NCBI GenBank assembly: GCA_904501765.1
Contig: CAJGCM010000004.1
Location: forward strand, 1-53,894
From: an uncultured Clostridia bacterium
GTDB taxonomy: Bacteria > Bacillota > Clostridia > Oscillospirales > CAG-272
Direction of reading: 5' to 3'
DNA: 53,894 bases
A program made the position numbers and the translations under genes. Below, piece by piece: positions 16,705 through 24,596 of this stretch. The stretch's first letter is position 1, and the number at the start of each line of letters is the position of its first letter. Below the pieces are notes generated by a model. It was not told the DNA's origin, ran no database searches, and was given only the letters and a program-made list of their open reading frames with translations.

Positions 16705-17686
16705 CGGAGCCTCCTTTCTGAACTTCAAACTCTTCGTGAGCGAGTTCCTGTATAGATTTAGCTTTAAAGTCTTTATCGCTATCAAACAATTTTAAAAACT
16801 GTGTACGTCCGTTAAGATAGTAGCACTGTTTGTAAACCATTTCTTGACCCAGAAGCCAGCCCCACAAGGTACTGGTGATAGCATTAAATATCCTTGCAGT
16901 TGCGTTTATAATGGCAAGAAGTACCAATCTGGACGTAGACACTTCTGGAGAAGGTTCGTATATTACGAATCCTGTAAGAATGCAGGTTATTATAAATCCT
17001 GTACATATTCTATACAGTAGTTTAGCGATAAGCACAAAATTAGCGTCCACCGCTTCGCTATACGCCTGGTCGTAAAATGTTTTAGAGCTTTTACCATCTA
17101 CGTATAAAAAGTAGTAGTCTGGAAGCTTATGTACGATAACGCCTCCTGAAAGAACTTTCACGCACGCGTTAATCTGTTCCTGTGTCAGCGCTTTAAAATA
17201 AATATTTTTATTTTCAATCGAGAAGCATTTAGAGGTGGTGAGCTCCTTAACCTGTTCCACGGTGAGCTTCAGAATATCTACAGCCTGAAGCACACCCTTA
17301 CTTAAAAGGTAGTCTGTACACTTTTGGGTCTGCTCTTTAATATGCTGAGCGTTGTGCCATTGGCTGAATTCGATACGCCTAGGCTCTATCTTTTGACGAA
17401 TTTCGTTATATTCTGAGAAATCTTGAAGATACTTGCCATCGGTGCCGTCGGGGTTAGTACGTTGTTTCGTAGCGACCATTCCAGCTGGCAGCGCTGATAT
17501 AACTCCGAAGATAGTTATAGCTGCATTTATAAGCGCGTTTCCAAAGTTTTGCTTGGTGAAAATCTTGGAAGGGTCTAAACCAGCGTTTACGATAGACGTA
17601 AACACGATTATTACGACCATACATATTAAAGCGATAGCTACGAATAAGGTTTCTTTTGCGAAATGCTTAGTGAGTTTATTCACCAC
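16655..17686 (-). CDS. Membrane protein with large soluble domain (about 343 residues)
   Basis: The start is a GTG at 17686 (or the adjacent GTG 17683) just after the previous gene's TGA, with AGGTGATGT as a weak SD. It has an N-terminal helix (ETLFVAIALICMVVIIVF), a second around residue 50 (GNALINAAITIFGVISALPA), then a roughly 150-residue soluble domain with QWHNAQHIKEQTQKC and several Cys. Two more hydrophobic segments follow (FIITCILTGFVIYEPS; LVLLAIINATARIFNAI) and a charged tail. The family is not recognised. It belongs to the four-gene membrane cluster 16183-18875. Confidence 0.75.
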   Translation of the reverse strand: MVNKLTKHFAKETLFVAIALICMVVIIVFTSIVNAGLDPSKIFTKQNFGNALINAAITIFGVISALPAGMVATKQRTNPDGTDGKYLQDFSEYNEIRQKIEPRRIEFSQWHNAQHIKEQTQKCTDYLLSKGVLQAVDILKLTVEQVKELTTSKCFSIENKNIYFKALTQEQINACVKVLSGGVIVHKLPDYYFLYVDGKSSKTFYDQAYSEAVDANFVLIAKLLYRICTGFIITCILTGFVIYEPSPEVSTSRLVLLAIINATARIFNAITSTLWGWLLGQEMVYKQCYYLNGRTQFLKLFDSDKDFKAKSIQELAHEEFEVQKGGSDVGDVKEKVNILGTSS

Positions 17687-17689
17687 ACA

Positions 17690-17953
17690 TCACCTGTCTT
17701 TCATAACACGGTGATACAAGTAGGCGAACGACACTAAGAATAGGATTACGTATATTAATATACTGGTAGGCGACGTCAGTATTCCTGCGATGTTCCAATT
17801 TAAGACGGTGCCACCGATAATCAAGACCGCAACTGCGGCTAAGAATAAGATAGCTATTGGAAATAGAAGTATCGGTATACGGTGCACAGCACACCATTTT
17901 GAAAATCTAGAATACAGACTTATGCGGTTTTGTTTCGGTTGTTTGGGTTGCAT
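17690..17953 (-). CDS. Small two-helix membrane protein (87 residues)
   Basis: SD GGAGGACGTAGAAG precedes ATG 17953. Basic N-terminus (QPKQPKQNR), then two strong membrane helices (PILLFPIAILFLAAVAVLII and SILIYVILFLVSFAYLY) and a short basic tail. Size, two-helix hairpin topology and basic ends fit a holin or holin-like protein, but no neighbouring lysin supports it. It overlaps the preceding signal-peptide protein by 47 bases in another frame, which argues both are coupled. Confidence 0.75.
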   Translation of the reverse strand: MQPKQPKQNRISLYSRFSKWCAVHRIPILLFPIAILFLAAVAVLIIGGTVLNWNIAGILTSPTSILIYVILFLVSFAYLYHRVMKDR

Positions 17954-18875
17954 CTTCTACGTCCTCCTGATTAACGTGATTTGCAATATCGTGAAGCACT
18001 GAAGAGTCTTCTGCACGCTTCAGTTCGTGATTAGCCATAGCCTCTATAAGCGATTCTCGTACACGCTCTACAACAGAGTTTACATCGATATCCTCAGAGT
18101 CCTTAAATACGTCGAGCAGCGCTAAAGGAGCATCTTTAGAATTAGAGTTGGAGAGCACGATAGCCTTAACAGCTTCTTTACCGCTTTTCACCGAAGCTTG
18201 GGCAAGGGGTAGTATCTCTTCTCGAACCACCGTAGTAACTGCTTCGAGAATTTTAGACTCCAGTACATTTACGTTTTCGGTAATCTTGGCAGCTATCTCA
18301 TCGGATGTTTTTACTTTCTTACTCTTACCGCGCATAAGGGCAAACAATCCGACTATTCCAGATATTGCCATAAATGCCCAGTAAATCAGTTGGAAAATTA
18401 TAATAGGGTTAGTGATAAGTTGTGTATAGTCGTAAGTTCCGTCAAGTATTTGAGCAAGACTTCCCGCCGCAGTTTCGACATAAACAGTGCGTACAGCTAC
18501 AACATATTCAGTTACAGTTGTCTCTTCCGAGAGGGGTATTCTTAGAGACGTGACCTCTTGTCCGTTTATACGAATACCGTCAATTATTTCAGTTTCAGGG
18601 TTGTTATAGATAGCATAACCTATTCCAAAGTTAGGAACCAGTTCGACACCAGCTGTCTGAGACACTGGGTCGGTGTACGACTGTACGGTCAAACCTTCCT
18701 TAACAACGCTATCGGACGTGTAGTCGAACGTGAATGAGATGTCGTCTAAGGTGAGAGTCTTAGGAGTGTCTTTCACAGGCTCGTCAAGCTCTTCTGCAAA
18801 GGTGGTGAGAGCGAACAGGGTGCAAAGCACTGTAGCTATAAGACACCCTATAAAAATTTTATTCCAACATTTCAT
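17907..18875 (-). CDS. Exported membrane-anchored protein with cytoplasmic coiled coil
   Basis: ATG 18875 is chosen for SD ATGGAGGATATCT. Residues 1-28 form a Sec signal peptide (MKCWNKIFIGCLIATVLCTL then TTFA|EE). About 120 outside residues, mostly beta and acidic, are followed by one transmembrane helix (IIFQLIYWAFMAISGIVGLF), a stop-transfer RGKSKK and a long acidic helical inside domain. This type I topology is unusual among virion-block genes. Possibilities are a superinfection-exclusion factor, part of a lysis or ejection channel, or a host-envelope receptor mimic. No family is recognised. Confidence 0.75.
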   Translation of the reverse strand: MKCWNKIFIGCLIATVLCTLFALTTFAEELDEPVKDTPKTLTLDDISFTFDYTSDSVVKEGLTVQSYTDPVSQTAGVELVPNFGIGYAIYNNPETEIIDGIRINGQEVTSLRIPLSEETTVTEYVVAVRTVYVETAAGSLAQILDGTYDYTQLITNPIIIFQLIYWAFMAISGIVGLFALMRGKSKKVKTSDEIAAKITENVNVLESKILEAVTTVVREEILPLAQASVKSGKEAVKAIVLSNSNSKDAPLALLDVFKDSEDIDVNSVVERVRESLIEAMANHELKRAEDSSVLHDIANHVNQEDVEDATQTTETKPHKSVF

Positions 18876-19107
18876 AGATATCCTCCATAATTTTTGCAAG
18901 TTTAGATATGTTGAGCTGGTTGTGTTCTGTAACTTCCTTTAGCTTAGAATGTCTAGCTTCTATGCTGTTTATAGCTTCAGCCTGAGCGTTCACAGCATTT
19001 ACGATATTATTAATCGTGGTACAGAGGTCTTTCCAAGCCTCTACAGGTACGGTTACAAGAGTTTCTTTAGCGAGCGGTTGTACGGCAGGCACAGTAAATT
19101 TTTCCAT
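18859..19107 (-). CDS. Short coiled-coil protein (82 residues)
   Basis: SD TAGGAGATAATTT leads ATG 19107. The last two thirds form a continuous amphipathic helix (WKDLCTTINNIVNAVNAQAE, then INSIEARHSKLKEVTEHNQL), predicted parallel coiled coil. There is no membrane segment. It is the first gene after promoter 19119-19146 and overlaps the next gene's start by 17 bases, so it leads the membrane-protein operon. Function unknown; an adaptor or trimerisation partner is plausible. Confidence 0.75.
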   Translation of the reverse strand: MEKFTVPAVQPLAKETLVTVPVEAWKDLCTTINNIVNAVNAQAEAINSIEARHSKLKEVTEHNQLNISKLAKIMEDIYEMLE

Positions 19108-19118
19108 AAATTATCTCC

Positions 19119-19146
19119 TATATAGTATCTTAACACATTTCGTCAA
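19119..19146 (-). promoter_or_regulatory. Promoter of the membrane-protein operon
   Basis: Minus-strand TTGACG, 16-nt spacer, TATATA. It is weaker than the others but correctly placed just upstream of the 82-residue gene and right after the terminator of the 123-residue gene. Confidence 0.65.
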
Positions 19147-19178
19147 ATATTTCAAGTAGTTTGTAAAAAATAATATAA

Positions 19179-19203
19179 GAATAGGGGCTAAAAGCCCCTA
19201 TTC
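19179..19203 (-). terminator. Hairpin terminator after the Cys-protease-like gene
   Basis: 11-bp stem GAATAGGGGCT / AGCCCCTATTC with a 3-nt loop, a few bases after the gene stop. On the minus strand it is followed by CTTATATTATTTTTT, a U-rich tail. Confidence 0.8.
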
Positions 19204-19208
19204 AGTTG

Positions 19209-19580
19209 TCAAACTATCCAAAAACAGTCTACGAGTTCGTCGGAACAGTCCCAAATATCAAGAATATTTCCATATACGGAAGTTGTCAAATGCTCAGCTA
19301 CTCGGATAATCACATTATTCCTAGGGTACTCTTCAGCTATCTCTTCAACTGTTTTTCTAAAACCGCACTCCTGTCTAGTATAGCAAAGGATATCTTCTAA
19401 GAGATTACTGTAACAGCACACGCACAGCTTGTCACAGTGGTATTCCTTAGCAGTAAGCTCCAGAAGATTATTTACAGCTTCGTAGCAAAGTCCAGTCGCT
19501 GTGCTTATAGCACGGCATACACAGTCTTTGAGCCTTAGATTATCAGGATTGTGATTATAGTACTTATAGCGTTTAGGCAT
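19209..19580 (-). CDS. Papain-like cysteine protease candidate
   Basis: 123 residues. The N-terminal NPDNLRLKDCVCRAISTATG places a Cys at the start of a helix, as in papain-fold peptidases. The C-terminal part has VAEHLTTSVYGNILDIWDCS, a His on one strand and an Asp on the next (H...DIWD). Cys-His-Asp in this order and spacing is the classical triad of the papain/C39-like fold. The recognition is by eye. In a phage virion block it could process capsid or internal proteins, or act on peptidoglycan cross-links; no other lysin is visible here. It overlaps the Arg/Ser-rich gene by eight bases. Confidence 0.72.
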   Translation of the reverse strand: MPKRYKYYNHNPDNLRLKDCVCRAISTATGLCYEAVNNLLELTAKEYHCDKLCVCCYSNLLEDILCYTRQECGFRKTVEEIAEEYPRNNVIIRVAEHLTTSVYGNILDIWDCSDELVDCFWIV

Positions 19581-20166
19581 CTACAATGCAATGGAAATAT
19601 AGTGCGAGTTTTTCCGACGCCTCGGGACCGTCTTCGTCGTCGAGGAAAGCTTTGGCAAGTTCTGCAAAGAACATAAGTTCTTTATCTGGCGAGACGTACT
19701 TCTTCGCTACTTTGCAGTAGTCAGAGTACATCATATTCACAGCCATACAGAATTCTTTTTCATCGAATTCGTCGAACTTGATTCCAAGCTTGTCAGACAC
19801 TTGCATAACTTGTTGCATATCGTAATGAGGTCCACGGCTGCCGTCTTCGTTTTCCATCATCTGTTTCCAGTGGTGAATATCGGTCTTGGACAACCTGGGC
19901 ATACGGTGATAGTCTCGCGTATCCCTACTATCTGCATAGCCCCTAGAGTCTTTACCGTAGCGATTATCTTCAAAGTCCATAGTGCCTTCGAAGTCTACAT
20001 TGCCACGTCTATCGTCCTGTCTGTGGTCTCCCATATCGCGTCTCGAGTCTTCGTACCTTCTGGAATCGGACATTCCACGACTGTCGCTGTATCCTCGAGA
20101 GTCGCGTCCGTAGCTTCTACGGGATTCCATTTTATCCATAAGGTAATCCAACATTTTATCGTTCAT
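19573..20166 (-). CDS. Arg/Ser/Asp repeat protein (197 residues)
   Basis: N-terminal MNDKMLDYLMDKMESRR helix, then about 80 residues of degenerate repeats built on R-G-Y-S/A-D-S-R (DSRGYSDSRGMSDSR, RYEDSRRDMGDHRQDDRR). A folded helical C-terminal domain follows from about residue 95 (LSKTDIHHWKQMMENEDGSR). The zwitterionic low-complexity part resembles RS/RD linkers that bind nucleic acid or phase-separate. It is co-transcribed and overlapping with the Cys-protease-like gene, which could cleave it. The family is not named with confidence. Confidence 0.75.
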   Translation of the reverse strand: MNDKMLDYLMDKMESRRSYGRDSRGYSDSRGMSDSRRYEDSRRDMGDHRQDDRRGNVDFEGTMDFEDNRYGKDSRGYADSRDTRDYHRMPRLSKTDIHHWKQMMENEDGSRGPHYDMQQVMQVSDKLGIKFDEFDEKEFCMAVNMMYSDYCKVAKKYVSPDKELMFFAELAKAFLDDEDGPEASEKLALYFHCIVDA

Positions 20167-20176
20167 AAGGCACCTC

Positions 20177-20587
20177 CTACGGAGCAGGTGTTACTGCAGC
20201 GGCAACGGGAAGACTGGCAAGGTTTGTTGAAGGATAGCAGCAAAGCGGTCTGCGTGAGCGGAATACTCCGCTAACAGTGTTGGTAGAAACTGTTACAGGG
20301 TATCTGGTTCTAGTTTGCACTCCGCAAGCAGTTACCTGAGTACAGTTGCAGTTCATAAACGGATACACTGTAGTAGTGACGCCGCCTATGGAAAAGGCTA
20401 CAGGCATAGCTATCGTGGCTGCAGTGGGAACGGCTTGAGCGACCACAATGCAATAGTCACAACGGTCGGGATACGTACCCGTAGGAAGGTCTATAACAAG
20501 CGTGTCCGTACCGTCAACCGTAACTACTGTGACAGACGTACTTACGACGAAACTGTCACAGATTTTACAATTTTTGTTACAATTCAT
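20177..20587 (-). CDS. Cys-containing beta-rich virion protein candidate
   Basis: 136 residues, SD AAGGAG. A short Cys cluster at the start (NCNKNCKICDSF) is followed by Val/Thr-rich beta strands (VVSTSVTVVTVDGTDTLVID, then ATIAMPVAFSIGGVTTTVYP) with further Cys (NCNCTQVTACG) and an Ala/Pro-rich tail. The composition suggests a small beta-sandwich held by metal or disulphides, for example a capsid decoration or fibre-tip protein. It lies downstream of the hairpin at 20605-20633, and its promoter is not obvious. Confidence 0.72.
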   Translation of the reverse strand: MNCNKNCKICDSFVVSTSVTVVTVDGTDTLVIDLPTGTYPDRCDYCIVVAQAVPTAATIAMPVAFSIGGVTTTVYPFMNCNCTQVTACGVQTRTRYPVTVSTNTVSGVFRSRRPLCCYPSTNLASLPVAAAVTPAP

Positions 20588-20604
20588 AATAACTCCTTAT
20601 CAAA

Positions 20605-20633
20605 CAGAGGCGGTGAGAAATACACCGCCTCTG
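20605..20633 (-). terminator. Strong hairpin between two small virion genes
   Basis: Perfect 11-bp stem CAGAGGCGGTG / CACCGCCTCTG with a 7-nt loop. The minus-strand tail is only TTTG, so it may be a partial terminator or an mRNA-stabilising hairpin that sets relative levels of the two flanking genes. Confidence 0.6.
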
Positions 20634-20664
20634 CGAATTTAATTTCTCACTACACTAGTAGGAA

Positions 20665-21300
20665 TTAAAAACAGTTGCCGTTTGCACAGCCGCCGCCTCT
20701 GTTCCAGCCGAAAGCTGAATCAAAGGGAGAGCAAGTGAGGTATGCAGGACGTGCGACGGGTCTGAGTTGGTCTATGAGGTACGCATTCTGTGCAGACTGC
20801 GACTCACGGAACTTGTACGTCTGAACTTGGTCGCGAAGATTTGCGAGTTCCTGCTGATTGAGATAGCCGATAATTCTATCGCCTACACAATCGATAGAGT
20901 GCTGGATATCACAGGTGTTTCTTTGCATCTCGAACTTGATTCCGTCAAGACCTCTCTGGGTCTGGCAGCAGCAGTCTCCGATAGCCTGATTTATACCGTT
21001 GAAGCCTTGGCAGAGGGTCTGCTGAACTGCAGCAAAACCTGCCTGTTGTGCAAGCTGATTGTCTCTCTGAGTAGACATAATAGTACTAGTAGAGAAACCG
21101 CTCGCGACGTCATTGGTGGTAGCGACTCTACCGAGTTCGTAACCTACCATTTGATTTCCACCTCCATTGTTCCAGCCGTTATTGCCCCAACCACAGAGGA
21201 GAAGGAGCAATATCCACCAGCCATCGCCGCCGAAACCGCAACCGTTGTTATTATTGTTGCCCTGTCCTACAGCGTAGCCTGTTGCGAATTCACCATCCAT
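20665..21300 (-). CDS. Gly/Asn/Gln/Cys-rich protein with hydrophobic patch
   Basis: 211 residues, SD AGGAGG at good spacing. The N-terminus is a poly-Asn/Gly tract around a hydrophobic core (GDGWWILLLLLCGWGNNGWN), followed by a long helical segment with Gln/Asn and CCC (INQAIGDCCCQTQRGLDGIK) and NTCDIQHSIDCVGDRIIGYL. The C-terminus is GGGCANGNCF. The Cys-rich ends and helical middle suggest an elongated oligomer stabilised by metal or disulphides, such as a head fibre or decoration. I recall look-alikes in gut Firmicutes phages but cannot name the family. Confidence 0.75.
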   Translation of the reverse strand: MDGEFATGYAVGQGNNNNNGCGFGGDGWWILLLLLCGWGNNGWNNGGGNQMVGYELGRVATTNDVASGFSTSTIMSTQRDNQLAQQAGFAAVQQTLCQGFNGINQAIGDCCCQTQRGLDGIKFEMQRNTCDIQHSIDCVGDRIIGYLNQQELANLRDQVQTYKFRESQSAQNAYLIDQLRPVARPAYLTCSPFDSAFGWNRGGGCANGNCF

Positions 21301-21320
21301 TAATGAATCCTCCTATAAAG

Positions 21321-21329
21321 ATTATATCA
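21321..21329 (-). promoter_or_regulatory. Extended -10 promoter for the Gly/Asn-rich gene
   Basis: Minus-strand TG-A-TATAAT with no good -35. It is placed about 10 nt upstream of the AGGAGG of the 211-residue gene. Confidence 0.5.
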
Positions 21330-21359
21330 AATCCAGTCTGCGCATAACTGAATCCAATA

Positions 21360-21620
21360 TCACCTAAGTCCGAACATACGTAAAATGTTCGGATTCAACC
21401 CTTTAGCCTGCGCCATCTGCATAACCACCGCCTGAGGGTTAGGCGAGTTGCGTAATTGAAGAGCCATCTGATACGCCTGAGGGTTCGTATTTCTGACGTA
21501 GTCTTCAAAAGCTGAGGGGTTTTGACGAATTTGGTTAACAAGTTCTTCGATATTCTGAGAAGGCGCGTTCTGAACAGTACCACCATAAACGTACTGAGAA
21601 CTATCCATCAAATTAGGCAT
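21360..21620 (-). CDS. Small helical protein (86 residues), unknown
   Basis: Starts with a polar Gln/Asn/Ser segment, then predicted helices IEELVNQIRQNPSAFEDYVR and ALQLRNSPNPQAVVMQMAQA with repeated NPxAx turns, ending ILRMFGLR. No Cys and no membrane segment. It overlaps the end of the 113-residue gene by eight bases, so it is translationally coupled to it. The function is not recognised; location suggests a minor head or fibre component. Confidence 0.72.
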   Translation of the reverse strand: MPNLMDSSQYVYGGTVQNAPSQNIEELVNQIRQNPSAFEDYVRNTNPQAYQMALQLRNSPNPQAVVMQMAQAKGLNPNILRMFGLR

Positions 21621-21954
21621 TGGGCGCCTCCTTCGGCTCTAACGCAGCTACACGAGCTACGAGAGCATTGTACTCTTCTCTCGACACAGGTACGCCTGCA
21701 GGGTTAGCTGGCATACTGTACGAGAACGTCTGCCAAGACTTATTGCCACTGGCGTCTACGCGAACCGTGTAGAATTCATTCTTATCTTGATGGAAGTACA
21801 CCATCTCACTGTCCCAAGAATTGGACTTCATAATAGCTTCTTCCAGGCTAGTTACACGGACGACGTTAGTGTTCATACGGTTAAACGAAGAGTATCCAGA
21901 ACCGTATTGTGAAGATTGCCAAGAACCGTTACCGTTACCATTACTGTTAAACAT
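21613..21954 (-). CDS. Small Asn/Gly/Ser-rich N-terminus protein (113 residues)
   Basis: SD GGAGG precedes ATG 21954, with a consensus promoter just upstream. The N-terminus is low complexity (NSNGNGNGSWQSSQYGSGYS). A compact domain of about 50 residues with alternating strands (EMVYFHQDKNEFYTVRVDAS) follows, then a short C-terminal helix (YNALVARVAALEPKE) that looks like a trimerising coil. The family is not recognised. As the first gene after a perfect promoter it is likely abundant, which fits a structural protein. Confidence 0.74.
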   Translation of the reverse strand: MFNSNGNGNGSWQSSQYGSGYSSFNRMNTNVVRVTSLEEAIMKSNSWDSEMVYFHQDKNEFYTVRVDASGNKSWQTFSYSMPANPAGVPVSREEYNALVARVAALEPKEAPNA

Positions 21955-21980
21955 AGTTAATTCCTCCCGTCTACAGCTTT

Positions 21981-22009
21981 ATTATACGAATTCCGTATAC
22001 GGTTGTCAA
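21981..22009 (-). promoter_or_regulatory. Perfect consensus sigma-A promoter
   Basis: Minus strand: TTGACA, 17-nt spacer, TATAAT, all twelve positions matching. The spacer contains the palindrome CGTATACG, a possible repressor site. It drives the small virion genes 21954 down to 20665. Confidence 0.9.
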
Positions 22010-22017
22010 TAGGAAAT

Positions 22018-22299
22018 TTAAAAATTTTTGTAAGATTTTTTTATAGACTCTACAAGAGTGTTGTAAGCGTCAAGTTCAGGAAGGTGCAGTTCGTTAAGTT
22101 CTTCGGGATGTAACGTAGATATTATGCTTACAAGCTTGTTGACAAGACCGTGTATTGACACTACAGCCTTGCGAAGAATAGCTAGCTCGTCTTCGGGAAA
22201 CATTTTTTCACGGAGAGCTTCGCGAACATTATCTTCATATCTTTCTCTATCGAGGTCGTTTATATTTGCGAGCTGGTCTTTCAATTCTTTAGTAATCAT
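22018..22299 (-). CDS. Small helical protein downstream of the tail fibre (93 residues)
   Basis: All-helical, charged sequence (KELKDQLANINDLDRERYED; LAILRKAVVSIHGLVNKLVS) with no Cys or membrane helix. It shares one base with the tail-fibre stop, so it is co-translated with it. A small gene in that slot is often a fibre-assembly chaperone or accessory protein; that role is inferred only. It ends just before promoter 21981-22009. Confidence 0.75.
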   Translation of the reverse strand: MITKELKDQLANINDLDRERYEDNVREALREKMFPEDELAILRKAVVSIHGLVNKLVSIISTLHPEELNELHLPELDAYNTLVESIKKSYKNF

Positions 22300-24587
22300 T
22301 ATTCTACTCCTTTCGATTCAACGAACGCTATAGTCATCGCTGCCGCCATATCGCTATCACTCACAGGCTTTACTTTACCGAGAGACTTTACAGCTACACG
22401 GTTAAACGCATCACCTATGGTATCCGACACATTTTTGACGACAGGTGTCGCAACCTTATATACAACGGTGAGAGGGTTGTTTTCGAGATGTGCTTTCCAC
22501 GCGCCGAGTATATCAGCCTCAGAGTCGAAATGCTTAAGAGTAAACATAGGGTCGTAAACAAAGAACGTTGTACTCGAAAAAGCAATACTTTTGGTACCGT
22601 TGCTGTTAGCACTGGCACTCAATGACTCGTAGGCATTGCAGAGCGCTGGAGTTTTAGTCTTCGTATCGACAAACCAAGCGATAGGGCATCCGAGAGCTGC
22701 GTAGCTGATTTGTAAACGCGTAATCTCAGTTTTTGAATTCGTTTTAACTACCCAAGCGTCCTCACTTCCGTCTAAAACTATTCTCGCCACGTTACCGTGA
22801 ACGGTCTCGGCTAAAGTATAGAGATAATTATAATTCTCTTCATCAACACCGTCACCGAACTCAAAATGCTCAGGGAGCTTATCTTTAACAGCATCGGGAA
22901 TAGTGATACTATCTACAAGAGTGCCGTTTGCTTCTTCACTTCTAATACTTGTAACGTCAGTAGAAAGAAGTATTTTAGAGTACGGCTTATAAGGCTCAGG
23001 ATTAGTACCCGAAACAAGCATAGGGCAGATGGTCACATCGTCGAATGTGCCAATTATTAATAACTCTGCACCATAGGCAGTATTCCACGATGCAACTCCA
23101 TTTACTATCGGGACACTTGTCTCGTCCAACCAATCACTTTCCTCCCAGTATTTAGAAAGATATATACCGTTACCGCTGTCAAGCGCATTTGTGCCAAGAG
23201 ATAAGCACACGTACGGAGCATCGGTCATCGGAATAGGTATACTAGCATAGGAACCATCAAACTTACCGTTGAGAGTAATACTTCCGTTTTCGTTAACAGT
23301 AATGCCCTCTCTGCTTGTAACTGTGGACTTCGTGTCCCAAAGGTTATCGCCTACAACCTTATGCGTCATACCGCCGATTTTCTCTATAATTGCATATCTC
23401 GCAGCATTCTCGGGAACGGGGACTGCGTCGGTCACGCCTGAGAATTCGGTGTATTTGAGAGAGGCGCTTTCGAGTCGGTCAAGGCGGTATTGAGCATCTT
23501 TAATGCCGTTTCCGAGGGTCGTTGCAACGCCTTCCAGCGCACTACTGGTAAATGCCTTTGCTGTATTGAGAACATTGTCAGCGTACGCGTTTGCATTTTC
23601 AAGAGCTGCGTTAACCTGACCTACATTTGCGGCGTGCTCTTCATCGGCTGAGGGGTAAGGTAATAAAATACTACCTTTATCCATTCTCTGAACCACAGTG
23701 CCTGGGAAAGACACGTCCTTAAAGTATGCAGAGTCCATCATTATCGCGCCATCTTCACCGTTAGGACCGATACCGTAAAGCCGTCCTGCATTCGTTTTCG
23801 ATGCTTTCGATTTTACAAATCCCTCAAAAATAGCGTCAAGCTCTATTTTAGTTGTAGTGCCGTTTCGGAGGGTCAGCTGGAGATAGCGCGTACCATCTTC
23901 CTCTACATCGTCTATATTAACGATTAAGTCTTCAAGAGGTAGGTCTATCGCATTGCTGAGAGTCTCGCCGTTCGCGTCCGTAATCGTAAGCTTATATTTA
24001 CCGTCTATTGCCAATTTAAGGCTCTGGGTATATTCAATAGCTTCTTGTTTAGTCTTATCAGCATATTCATTAGCTTCTTGTTTAGCACTATCGGTATAGG
24101 TGTTAGCTTCTTGTTTAGCAAGTGCTATAGCCTTATCAGTGTATGTGTTAGCAGCTTGTTCAGCGCTTGTAACCTGTCCAACACTGGCGGCACGTTTCGG
24201 GTTTTCACTGTCCGTATCTATAAGAATACTTCCATCTTTAAATCTCATAACCAGTGTCATATAATCTTCAGCAGGATAGCCATACCAATAATAATCAGTA
24301 CGCATAACCATATCTGAATCTCCAGAACCTTTAGCGTACACGGAACCTACAGGGACAGTTTCATCTTTAGCTCGAGATTTGACAAGCACGCCGTCGTTTG
24401 AGATGTCTTTTAAAACATTTACAGTCAGGGCTACATCTGCCAAAAGATGTTCGCAGTAATTTACCAGGCTGTTCCAATCTGATGTAGTTATATTGTGCGA
24501 ATGGGAATACTTACTCAGGGCTGTTGAAACTGTTTCTTTAAAAGCATTGCTTAAAAAATCTTTTATAATTCTTTCAAATTCGGTCAT
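22299..24587 (-). CDS. Tail fibre / receptor-binding protein
   Basis: 762 residues. The N-terminal 120 are helical, probably the virion anchor. A coiled-coil shaft of near-repeats follows around residues 145-195 (QEANTYTDSAKQEANEYADK and relatives). Beta-rich segments then alternate with a repeated motif (NPKRAASVGQV; EEHAANVGQV) typical of trimeric phage fibres. The C-terminal 350 residues contain galactose-binding-like beta strands (NGSITLNGKFDGSYASIPIP; VNGVASWNTAYGAELLIIG). It sits directly after the tail tube gene. It should contact the host surface; receptor unknown. Confidence 0.85.
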   Translation of the reverse strand: MTEFERIIKDFLSNAFKETVSTALSKYSHSHNITTSDWNSLVNYCEHLLADVALTVNVLKDISNDGVLVKSRAKDETVPVGSVYAKGSGDSDMVMRTDYYWYGYPAEDYMTLVMRFKDGSILIDTDSENPKRAASVGQVTSAEQAANTYTDKAIALAKQEANTYTDSAKQEANEYADKTKQEAIEYTQSLKLAIDGKYKLTITDANGETLSNAIDLPLEDLIVNIDDVEEDGTRYLQLTLRNGTTTKIELDAIFEGFVKSKASKTNAGRLYGIGPNGEDGAIMMDSAYFKDVSFPGTVVQRMDKGSILLPYPSADEEHAANVGQVNAALENANAYADNVLNTAKAFTSSALEGVATTLGNGIKDAQYRLDRLESASLKYTEFSGVTDAVPVPENAARYAIIEKIGGMTHKVVGDNLWDTKSTVTSREGITVNENGSITLNGKFDGSYASIPIPMTDAPYVCLSLGTNALDSGNGIYLSKYWEESDWLDETSVPIVNGVASWNTAYGAELLIIGTFDDVTICPMLVSGTNPEPYKPYSKILLSTDVTSIRSEEANGTLVDSITIPDAVKDKLPEHFEFGDGVDEENYNYLYTLAETVHGNVARIVLDGSEDAWVVKTNSKTEITRLQISYAALGCPIAWFVDTKTKTPALCNAYESLSASANSNGTKSIAFSSTTFFVYDPMFTLKHFDSEADILGAWKAHLENNPLTVVYKVATPVVKNVSDTIGDAFNRVAVKSLGKVKPVSDSDMAAAMTIAFVESKGVE

Positions 24588-24596
24588 ATGTGCCTC

